From Indibacter alkaliphilus LW1 (GTDB taxonomy: Bacteria; Bacteroidota; Bacteroidia; Cytophagales; Cyclobacteriaceae): a DNA stretch of 64,000 nucleotides. Under the pieces are notes generated by a model. The model did not search any database and was not told the origin of the DNA. It was given only the letters and a program-made list of their open reading frames with translations. The DNA lies in contig NZ_ALWO02000038.1 of assembly GCF_000295935.2 (NCBI RefSeq), positions 1 to 64,000 on the forward strand, written 5' to 3'. Below, one piece after another: positions 25,221 to 31,587 of this stretch (positions are counted from its first letter, which is position 1; every line of letters starts with the position of its first letter). A program made the position numbers and the translations under genes.

Positions 25221-26147
25221 ATGAAAATAATATACTACATCTCGGTTTTTTTAGTGATTTCAATCCAAGAAGTCTTATCACAAAGTATATATGTTCTTGA
25301 AATAGAATCACCAGAGGAATTGCACGAATTTTTCAACCCAGACCCGACCAATATTCCTGTTATTAGTGGACATAGAGGAGGAATAGTTGCTGGTTTTCCT
25401 GAAAACAGCATTGAAGCAATGGAAAATACCATTAAAAGGACTCATGCAATGTTTGAACTTGACCCAAGGATTACAAAAGACAGTGTCATTGTTTTGATGC
25501 ATGATGAAACCCTTGATAGAACTACGAATTTCTCCGGAAAATTAATTGATTTTAATTTCTCTCAACTGAATAATTGCTATTTGGCAGATAAATATGGTGA
25601 GCAGACTTTATTTAAAATCCCAACACTTAAAGAAGTTATTGAATGGTCTAAAGGTAAAACCATCATTAATCTGGATAAGAAAAATGTACCTTTTAAAATG
25701 ATTGCGGATTTAGTTATTGAACTGGATGCTACCAGCCATGTGATGTTGACAGTACACCATCCGGATGAGGCGAAATATTATCTTAGCAGGGATAAGCGGT
25801 TTATGTTTTCAGCTTTCATAAGGAATTTGAAGGAATTTAATAAATATGACCAAGCAGAAATTCCATGGGATCAAATGATTGCTTATGTTGGCCCCCTTTC
25901 AAAACCAGAAAACAAAGAGTTATACTCGAAACTACATCAAAAGAATGTTATGGTGATGGTTTCAGCAGCTTCATCTTATGATAAAGGGGAAAACAAAATT
26001 GACCGCTTTAATAATTATTGCAAGGTTTTCCAAGACGGAGCTGATATCCTTGAATCAGATTTACCCATTGATGTAGCTAAAGCAATCAATATTGTGGAAA
26101 ACAAAGGTGCAAAAAACGCAAAATTTTTTTCTGAGATTAAACAATAA
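25221..26147 (+). CDS. Secreted glycerophosphodiester phosphodiesterase-like protein
   Basis: A protein of 308 residues with a Sec signal peptide (MKIIYYISVFLVISIQEVLSQ). The GDPD TIM-barrel motifs are clear: SGHRGGIVAGFPENSIEAME (His-Arg and the Glu of PEN), FELDPRITKDSVIVLMHD (metal-binding Glu and Asp plus catalytic His) and LDRTTNFSG. Later strands include IINLDKKN and ILESDLPIDV. The family hydrolyses glycerophosphodiesters such as those from phospholipids or teichoic acids to sn-glycerol-3-phosphate and an alcohol. It follows the histidine phosphatase by 110 bases and is the last gene of the catabolic locus. As the fourth exported phosphoesterase it supports a phosphodiester substrate. 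Confidence 0.9.
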   Translation: MKIIYYISVFLVISIQEVLSQSIYVLEIESPEELHEFFNPDPTNIPVISGHRGGIVAGFPENSIEAMENTIKRTHAMFELDPRITKDSVIVLMHDETLDRTTNFSGKLIDFNFSQLNNCYLADKYGEQTLFKIPTLKEVIEWSKGKTIINLDKKNVPFKMIADLVIELDATSHVMLTVHHPDEAKYYLSRDKRFMFSAFIRNLKEFNKYDQAEIPWDQMIAYVGPLSKPENKELYSKLHQKNVMVMVSAASSYDKGENKIDRFNNYCKVFQDGADILESDLPIDVAKAINIVENKGAKNAKFFSEIKQ

Positions 26148-26229
26148 GCTTTTACTATCTGAATATAATGATTTGTTTTTTCCTACTAATGCCTCCCAAG
26201 TTATACCTGTCCCTGCTCACGTTTTTGAT

Positions 26230-26389
26230 GTGATGACTTGGATTTTTCAAGGGGCTTAAACAGGAAGGGTTTTCTGAGTAGGATTTATTCCGTTCCCCCT
26301 TGCACTCAGAGCATGGACATGCAGACAGATGGTTCATCATTAGCCATCAAAAGCTCCAGCGCAAGGAGTGGAAAGTCTGCAACATCATT
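26230..26389 (+). repeat. Leader repeat copy R4, upstream of a different gene
   Basis: It shares TTAAACAGGAAGGGTTTTCTGAG, GGATTTATTCCGTTC and CAAAAGCTCCAGCGCAAGGAGTG with R1-R3. It ends at AAGTCTGCAACATCATT immediately before ATG 26390. The middle part (about 26305-26345) is unrelated in length and sequence to the other copies, showing that the shared blocks are not one reading frame. Confidence 0.75.
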
Positions 26390-26659
26390 ATGGTTACTTC
26401 CGAAAATCTTGGATTTGTTCTCCGTCTGCTGGATGGGGAGCAGATACAACAATGTCATGGTTCAGAAAAAGAATATGTCCTGATCAGCCTACATATCTGT
26501 AATGCATTTTTTACTGTTACACTCCAGTTTACAGATGATCTTGAAGCCTTTGAAGATGAAGAAAAAGAAGGTAATCTCATTTTAGAAAGGGAAGTACTTC
26601 TAGGTCTTTTGGAAACTATTGAGTTTAGCTCAAAAAGGAAAGGAGGTAGCCATGAATGA
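26390..26659 (+). CDS. Small acidic hypothetical protein behind the leader repeat
   Basis: Eighty-nine residues from ATG 26390, the position where all the complete leader copies end. The sequence (MVTSENLGFVLRLLDGEQIQ; a hydrophobic middle; then acidic LEAFEDEEKEGN; LEREVLLGLLETIEF) has no signal peptide. I recognise no family. The first codons after the ATG (Val-Thr-Ser) resemble the radC start (Ala-Thr-Ser), so the shared DNA runs slightly past the start codon. The stop overlaps the next small gene by 8 bases, indicating a two-gene coupled operon in an accessory island. Confidence 0.6.
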   Translation: MVTSENLGFVLRLLDGEQIQQCHGSEKEYVLISLHICNAFFTVTLQFTDDLEAFEDEEKEGNLILEREVLLGLLETIEFSSKRKGGSHE

Positions 26660-26786
26660 ATATGTCATCAAACTTCAAAAGGTAAGTGATAATAAAATTA
26701 TATGGCAGAAAGACCTGACTCTACCATTTCCAACTGTCTTTCTTTCTATTGCTGAATTTAGCCCCATTGAAAGGATGCAATGTTGA
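26652..26786 (+). CDS. Very small hypothetical protein, translationally coupled
   Basis: Forty-four residues (MNEYVIKLQKVSDNKIIWQK to the end SPIERMQC). A strong Shine-Dalgarno-like GGAGG lies about 7 bases before the ATG, unusual for this genome, and the start overlaps the previous stop (ATGAATGA). It has no membrane segment or recognised domain. The overlap and the ribosome site make it likely to be a real gene despite its size. It could form a pair with the preceding acidic protein. Confidence 0.55.
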   Translation: MNEYVIKLQKVSDNKIIWQKDLTLPFPTVFLSIAEFSPIERMQC

Positions 26787-26801
26787 AAAAATGCTGCTTT
26801 G

Positions 26802-26878
26802 CCAAGGGTGCGTAAACCTGTCAGGAAAAACAGGGCATTCCAGAGGAAACCTTCCCGGTTTTTCCTGACAGCCCTTGT
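26802..26878. other. Long inverted repeat, possible structured RNA or origin-like element
   Basis: CTGTCAGGAAAAA (26818-26830) and TTTTTCCTGACAG (26859-26871) are perfect complements, 13 bases, around a 28-base loop. Outer CAAGGG and CCCTTG extend the structure, with an unpaired bulge on the left. It lies between two accessory genes and is too large and T-poor at the end to be an ordinary terminator. Confidence 0.5.
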
Positions 26879-26938
26879 CCACAGCTTTACATTTTTTCCA
26901 TTCTGCACCATTCAATGTTTAACCTAAATTCAGCAGCA

Positions 26939-27163
26939 ATGAAAAAATTTGAAAAGAAATTCATCGGAAAAGGTACCAAAGTCAAAAGCCTTGAAATCAT
27001 CCGCCTTACTATTTCTGAAGAAGCACTTAAAGAAGCTTTGGAAAATGAACTATCAGACTATAAAGGCAATAAGTATCTCGTAATAGAAGTAGCGTCACTT
27101 AAAGAAACCGACAAATATGGAAGGAGTCATACGGTTTATATCAATAAGAAATTAAAGGAGTAA
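26939..27163 (+). CDS. Small conserved-looking hypothetical protein of mobile elements
   Basis: Seventy-four residues from ATG 26939 (MKKFEKKFIGKGTKVKSLEI); a TTG/ATG-type extension to 26915 is possible but less likely. The C-terminal part KYLVIEVASLKETDKYGRSHTVYINKK resembles small hypothetical proteins seen on Cytophagales conjugative or accessory elements; this is a recollection of pattern, not a search result. The protein is basic at the start and beta-strand-rich. A strong terminator follows, so it ends a rightward transcript in the island. Confidence 0.6.
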   Translation: MKKFEKKFIGKGTKVKSLEIIRLTISEEALKEALENELSDYKGNKYLVIEVASLKETDKYGRSHTVYINKKLKE

Positions 27164-27184
27164 ACCTCGATTTCAAAATTAATT

Positions 27185-27220
27185 TAGCAATACCGCTATT
27201 TAAGCGGTATTGCTATTTTT
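27185..27220. terminator. Bidirectional terminator between the small gene and hipA
   Basis: TAGCAATACCGC (27185-27196), loop TATTTAA, GCGGTATTGCTA (27204-27215), followed by TTTTT on the + strand. A perfect 12-base stem. It sits between convergent genes and could also serve hipA, which ends at 27273 on the other strand. Confidence 0.9.
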
Positions 27221-27272
27221 CAATATTGTTCAGGGATTTTGTCTCAATGAAGGTTGGTTGTTTTCATAAAAA

Positions 27273-28541
27273 TCAGTCCTCAGATTGACTAAAAGCCAAG
27301 GCTTTCAGCTCTTGTTGAGCTCTGGAGATTCCATAACGATTGGCAAGGTCACGCCATTTCTTTATGGAGGTTTTGACTGTATTTATTATTTGCTCAGCCT
27401 CCCTAGTATTCAATCTAAAGAACTCGTGAACCTCCATGGCCAGTCCAAGATCCAAGGAGTTATCATTTTCTGAAATATTGAGCTTCAGCCCTCTTCCGGT
27501 TTCTACAGGATTAATATCATATGCGGGGGAAAGAATCCACCCTTCAGGGGTCAGTAAGAAACCATGGTTTCTTAAGTGGTCATCCGTATTCGATACACAT
27601 ATGCTGAAAACGATTCTTCTCCAAAGTTCCCTGAGATCATCATTAACACGGGCACCATGTCTAATTATAAATTCAACAAGCTCCAGATAACTTACGCCTT
27701 CTCCAGCATCCTGTCCGTCATTATACCCAAGTTGTGTCATTGCCGATGAAAAATGAATGCGTTCCCCATTATTGGTTCGATCAAATCTTTTTGTTAAAAA
27801 CGTGTGCCGATCACTGGAAAATTTTTGGGCTTGTGATTCCGCCATATTTATTCCGGCAGCTACTGCCATTTCGTAGGTTACCATTTCCCAGGCTCCTGTA
27901 TCATCATTGTCATTTTTGCTGGGAAATTTTGCAATCCACAAATTTCCTTTGTGATCGGTTACACCGGCTTTTGGTCGCGCTCCTCCTAGAGAAGAGCCTG
28001 GAGCAACTAACATGTTTAACCAATTCAAATATTCAGGATCATCTACAACATTATCTTCCTCTAATCTCAAACTGATCTGTTCAAGTTCTCTTATAGAAGT
28101 CCATGGAGGACTTGCCAATCTCTCATTATTGCTTAGGAAAGGCCCCTTCCGATCTGTTTTAAATCTGAGTCCTCCCATTCTATGGCCATCATAAACTCCT
28201 AGCAGAAAGTCTGTTTCAAACAGCTTGTTCTCTTTTCTCGCATTTAGCCTGGCTTCCGCAGCCTCCCTTCTTCGCATCAAAATTCTTCCCCATCTATCGG
28301 GGGATGAGTCCAGAAACATCCCAAAATTGGGTTTGTCATCACTGGCCAAATATTGGGGACCATCATAATATTGTAGGTCAGGGTCAAGAATTAATGCAAA
28401 ACCAGATTCCAACCATGTTTTATCATATTTAAAAGAAAACACCTCTTTACCTCTTAATTGCTCTGATATAAGAGTCCCCATTAACATTGGGTTACCGACT
28501 TGTTGCCAACCTGCATATACATGTATTTCTCTTGTTGCCAC
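27273..28541 (-). CDS. hipA: HipA-family serine/threonine kinase toxin
   Basis: A protein of 422 residues, the usual length. The HipA N-terminal domain (GTLISEQLRGKEVFSFKYD) is followed by the kinase core, with the phosphate-binding loop APGSSLGGARPKAGV at about residues 175-190, Lys in LWIAKFPSK and the catalytic loop VSNTDDHLRNHGFL near residue 310. The metal-binding SPAYDINP comes next. HipA kinases phosphorylate glutamyl-tRNA synthetase or other targets and are neutralised by HipB. The gene starts 5 bases after the HTH gene, the standard hipBA order. The catalytic residues appear intact, so it should be active. It is carried on the tRNA-Pro-linked island, where it could stabilise the element. 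Confidence 0.88.
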   Translation of the reverse strand: MATREIHVYAGWQQVGNPMLMGTLISEQLRGKEVFSFKYDKTWLESGFALILDPDLQYYDGPQYLASDDKPNFGMFLDSSPDRWGRILMRRREAAEARLNARKENKLFETDFLLGVYDGHRMGGLRFKTDRKGPFLSNNERLASPPWTSIRELEQISLRLEEDNVVDDPEYLNWLNMLVAPGSSLGGARPKAGVTDHKGNLWIAKFPSKNDNDDTGAWEMVTYEMAVAAGINMAESQAQKFSSDRHTFLTKRFDRTNNGERIHFSSAMTQLGYNDGQDAGEGVSYLELVEFIIRHGARVNDDLRELWRRIVFSICVSNTDDHLRNHGFLLTPEGWILSPAYDINPVETGRGLKLNISENDNSLDLGLAMEVHEFFRLNTREAEQIINTVKTSIKKWRDLANRYGISRAQQELKALAFSQSED

Positions 28542-28546
28542 AGCTA

Positions 28547-28858
28547 CTATTTTTTAGGTGCCCTTTCTTTTGTAATCAATCCTGCGTCTTGTAGCTTTCT
28601 TCCCAGCTCGTCATCTTTAGCCAATTTCAGGATATCCTTTTCAAGTCCCAAGACCTTGAGCACATTTAAATAATAGCCAATACTAACACTTGGTGAACCT
28701 TTTTCTATGCTATAAATTGTCCTCCTGCTTATGCCAGTCCTTTCTGCGAGCTGATCGGCACTTAACTTCCTACGAAGACGGGCAAGCCTGATTTGCTCAC
28801 CTACTTGATCCATGAGTAAAGTTAATTTTGGTAATAATAATGGTTTGCTATTTCCCAT
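28547..28858 (-). CDS. hipB: HipB-like HTH antitoxin (XRE family)
   Basis: About 103 residues. I choose ATG 28858 (MGNSKPLLLPKLTLL) over the TTG three codons upstream. The helix-turn-helix spans about residues 16-70: GEQIRLARLRRKLSADQLAERTGISRRTIYSIEKG, a classic XRE pattern. The C-terminal tail ends AGLITKERAPKK and may contact HipA. As first gene of the pair it would repress its own operon and hold HipA inactive. It is longer than E. coli HipB (88 residues) because of a short N-terminal extension. Confidence 0.85.
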   Translation of the reverse strand: MGNSKPLLLPKLTLLMDQVGEQIRLARLRRKLSADQLAERTGISRRTIYSIEKGSPSVSIGYYLNVLKVLGLEKDILKLAKDDELGRKLQDAGLITKERAPKK

Positions 28859-29072
28859 AACTTGCAATTAAAGTGACAAATATACTATTATTTGAGAATT
28901 TAATTGCCAGTTATGAATAAATATTTAGGGATAATTATTGTATCGTCCTTCTCTTGTCCAAATATAACAGGCTCTTAAAATAACATTCCAGATTAACTTC
29001 TAGCTACCTCAGGATATTTTGAAGATATGAAAATTATAGAGCCCTTAGAAGAATAATGATCACTATACTCCT

Positions 29073-29291
29073 TCAATTTAAAAACTCCCAAATCCAATCA
29101 TTGGCAAGGGCTTTCCAGTTTTTAACTGGCTTGCCTGTTTTGGTTTTCCAACCGATTTTTTCAAAGTGGGAGTAGAATTTCAAAGCTCTAGACGCAGTTA
29201 ATCCTTTTTGGCAAAAGTATATTTTCACAAAGTGGAGATCAGGAGGGACACCCACTCCATAACCTTTCGATATTTGGTGTTTATATCCCAT
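29073..29291 (-). CDS. Small protein resembling a replication-protein C-terminal module
   Basis: Seventy-two residues. The pattern ALKFYSHFEKIGWKTKTGKPVKNWKALANDWIWEF resembles the C-terminal tail of phage and Bacteroidetes replication proteins (FYxYxxxxGWKxGxxxxxxWKAxxxxW). The N-terminal half (YGVGVPPDLHFVKIYFCQKG) has no known motif. It lies upstream of hipB and just downstream of the excisionase-like gene on the same strand. I infer a DNA-binding accessory protein of the island, perhaps a remnant of a larger replication protein. The assignment rests on motif memory only. Confidence 0.55.
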   Translation of the reverse strand: MGYKHQISKGYGVGVPPDLHFVKIYFCQKGLTASRALKFYSHFEKIGWKTKTGKPVKNWKALANDWIWEFLN

Positions 29292-29311
29292 AGGTAAGCA
29301 ATACGTTTGAT

Positions 29312-29608
29312 CTATTTGAAATTTTTGTTTAAGCTGTTTACTGAATTTCCTTTTAGTATATCCTCTATTTCTCTTTGATCGTAATAAAGGACACCACCAA
29401 TTTTCGTATAGGGTATGGTACCGTTTATTCTCAAGTTCTGTAAGGTCCCCGGTGAAATGCCCAACAGCTTCCTGACTTCATTTGATTTCAGCCATTTTTT
29501 TGTCAATTGTTTGTTTCCACTAATAGCTTTTATCAAATCCTTCAGGTCTTCCAATAAATCATTTTTGAACCTGGTGAGGTCTTCGGGAGTAATTATTTCA
29601 GCAGCCAT
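29312..29608 (-). CDS. Excisionase-like helix-turn-helix protein
   Basis: About 98 residues from ATG 29608 (MAAEIITPEDLTRF); the frame continues upstream to a TTG at 29647. The C-terminal half is an HTH_17 excisionase-type DNA-binding domain: WLKSNEVRKLLGISPGTLQNLR and GTIPYTKIGGVLYYDQREIEDIL. Such proteins direct integrase-mediated excision or regulate transfer of integrative elements. It lies 83 bases downstream of the integrase on the same strand, the common order in Bacteroidota elements. Confidence 0.85.
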   Translation of the reverse strand: MAAEIITPEDLTRFKNDLLEDLKDLIKAISGNKQLTKKWLKSNEVRKLLGISPGTLQNLRINGTIPYTKIGGVLYYDQREIEDILKGNSVNSLNKNFK

Positions 29609-29691
29609 ATAATTGAGTTTTAAATGAGGTTCAATATATGTGGCCAAACTTTCACTAAATCACACTTTTTACCTGAGATGTGGAGTTTTTC

Positions 29692-30948
29692 TTACCCATT
29701 AGTAGGCTTTTTCTCAGACTTGGTTTTCAGGTTAAGGACTTCCTTCAGGATTTTCATGTCCTGGCTTACTTTCTGTTCCACCACTCTGGCATAAATTTGA
29801 GTAGTGGCTATCTTATTGTGGCCAAGCATTTTGCTTACCGTTTCAATAGGGACACCGTTAAGCAGTGTTATTGTCGTTGCAAAAGTATGTCTTGCCAAAT
29901 GGAAAGTCAGGTTTTTTTTGATGCCGCAGACATCTGCAATCTCTTTAAGGTAACTGTTAAGTTTTTGGTTGCTGATGGACGGTAAGAGGCTGCCCTTTTC
30001 TATTGACCTTGGACTGTTTCGGTATTTTTCAATAATCTCATATGCTTTTGGCAGAACTGGAATCTTAACAGGAGTGTCAGTTTTCTGCCTACTGGTGGAT
30101 ATCCAGAATTCCCCATCCAATCCTTGCGAAAGATTCTCAGGGGTTAGATTCATAATGTCAATATATGCTAATCCGGTATAACAACTGAATACAAAAATAT
30201 CTCTCACATAGCTTAATCTTTCCATTGAAAATCGCTTTTGCTCCATGACTTTGAGTTCATTTTCATCCAAATAACCTCGGTCAACTTTCTTGAATTTCAG
30301 TTTGAATCTTCTGAAAGGGTCTTTGTTAAGCCATTCCATTTTGACTGCAAAAGCAATCATTTTTTTAAGTCGCTCCAAATGTTTCATGGCGCCGTTGTTT
30401 GTAAGTCTTCTTTGGTGATCTGTAGGAACATGATTGAGTAGATACACCTCGAAGTCAATTATAAATTTGTACCTAAGTTCTGAAAGGTAAATTTCAGACC
30501 TCTTAAAGTTGCTTTCTATAAATTTGAGAATATACTTCTGTGTTGTATGATAGTTTTTCATTGTACCCCATGCAAGTTTATCTTTGAACTTTTCATTATG
30601 GTACTCCATTAATTTCTTGAGAGAATATTCCTTATCATCTATTCCCAAAAACATATCTTTTATCGCGTCAGCGGTTACCAACTTCTTTTGAATTTTTAAT
30701 TTTTGGTAATTTTCTACCATTTGGGCCTTTATTGATTCTAAGTAATGGTTTAGGGATTTAATTTCTTCTCTTGTCCCTTTTGCCATACCTTTTTGATTGT
30801 TCCAATCATTCACATTGATCCATCTTTTTAGGGAAATCTCTTTCCTGTCCCCGTCAACTGTAATCCTGACAAAGATGGGGGCTTTATTGTTTTTAGCTTT
30901 GTTTAAACGCATAATGAACTGAATACCAAAGGTGTTTGTCGATCTCAT
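29692..30948 (-). CDS. Tyrosine recombinase/integrase
   Basis: A protein of 418 residues with the Bacteroidetes layout. An Arm-DNA-binding N-terminal domain (about residues 10-85: RLNKAKNNKAPIFVRITVDG; RWINVNDWNNQKG) is followed by a SAM-like core-binding domain (about 105-205) and the catalytic domain. Catalytic motifs are HLARHTFAT (His-x-x-Arg), LGHNK and the nucleophile Tyr in TTQIYARV. The position of the first catalytic Arg reads TGLAYIDI, without Arg, as I recall for the CTnDOT-type IntDOT. It is next to tRNA-Pro and a region with repeated arm-like sites. It probably moves the island 26.2-31.2 kb. Confidence 0.93.
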   Translation of the reverse strand: MRSTNTFGIQFIMRLNKAKNNKAPIFVRITVDGDRKEISLKRWINVNDWNNQKGMAKGTREEIKSLNHYLESIKAQMVENYQKLKIQKKLVTADAIKDMFLGIDDKEYSLKKLMEYHNEKFKDKLAWGTMKNYHTTQKYILKFIESNFKRSEIYLSELRYKFIIDFEVYLLNHVPTDHQRRLTNNGAMKHLERLKKMIAFAVKMEWLNKDPFRRFKLKFKKVDRGYLDENELKVMEQKRFSMERLSYVRDIFVFSCYTGLAYIDIMNLTPENLSQGLDGEFWISTSRQKTDTPVKIPVLPKAYEIIEKYRNSPRSIEKGSLLPSISNQKLNSYLKEIADVCGIKKNLTFHLARHTFATTITLLNGVPIETVSKMLGHNKIATTQIYARVVEQKVSQDMKILKEVLNLKTKSEKKPTNG

Positions 30949-31000
30949 AGCAATTTCATTTATAGGTTTTTAAATCATTTTATTCTAATTACCTTAAAAT

Positions 31001-31133
31001 AGGTCACCAGAAAGCCCTAAAACTGAACCAAAATGAATCAAAACGAACCAAATTTTAATACATCTAATTAATTGGTATTCAATACGTTAAATGCTTTCTG
31101 GTGACCTAAATGTAGGTATAAAAAAAGGTCACC
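31001..31133. other. Candidate attachment region (inverted repeats and arm-like direct repeats)
   Basis: AGGTCACCAGAAAGC (31001-31015) and its perfect complement GCTTTCTGGTGACCT (31093-31107) flank 77 bases. Inside, about 31019-31052, are three near-identical words AACTGAACCAA, AATGAATCAA and AACGAACCAA, like integrase arm sites. A third GGTCACC occurs at 31127-31133. All lie between the integrase and tRNA-Pro. Confidence 0.5.
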
Positions 31134-31191
31134 GTTTAGTTCTCATTTTTCTTGAAATTCTATGCTTTTCATTGATATGCAAAAAAAACGT

Positions 31192-31225
31192 AAAAGCCTG
31201 TAAATCATACGATTTACAGGCTTTT
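31192..31225. terminator. Terminator of tRNA-Pro (bidirectional hairpin)
   Basis: AAAAGCCTGTAAATC (31192-31206), loop ATAC, GATTTACAGGCTTTT (31211-31225): a perfect 15-base stem. On the - strand it follows the tRNA by 24 bases and is followed by ACGTTTTTTTT. Confidence 0.9.
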
Positions 31226-31249
31226 GATGGGGTTTGAAAACCCATTTTG

Positions 31250-31323
31250 TCGGGGTGACAGGATTTGAACCTGCGACCACACGCCCCCCAGACGTGTACG
31301 CTACCGGACTGCGCCACACCCCG
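31250..31323 (-). tRNA. tRNA-Pro (anticodon GGG)
   Basis: On the - strand the acceptor stem CGGGGTG pairs with CACCCCG, with discriminator A. The anticodon arm is CACGT-CTGGGGG-GCGTG, giving anticodon GGG. The T-arm contains GGTTCAAATCC. Length is 74 bases, and no CCA is encoded. It is the likely landmark for the neighbouring integrase. Confidence 0.95.
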
Positions 31324-31587
31324 TTTGATGCCCGAAATTAACAAGCCACTCCCAATTTTCAAAAATTCCTTTCTCTTTTGATTTTACTTGCCTGCATTTG
31401 TCTGGTTTTCAGACTGATTTTTCTTTTTTTGAAAAGAAGGTGAAATATTAAGAGAGCTGAGGTAACAATCTAGTAGTTGCCGGATATGCTATCGAACGAC
31501 GGAAAATGGGCAACCACCGTCAGTTTGGGGTGAACACAACTTTTGGGAAACCTTTACTTCAGCCGCAGCTATTTTTTGCGGCATTTT

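Noticed and set aside
5829-26147. Classic glycerol/glycerol-3-phosphate (glp) regulon
   Set aside because: A DeoR regulator, GDPD and FGGY kinases invite this reading, but neither kinase has a clear glycerol-kinase pattern and the FAD enzyme is the PF12831 type rather than GlpD.
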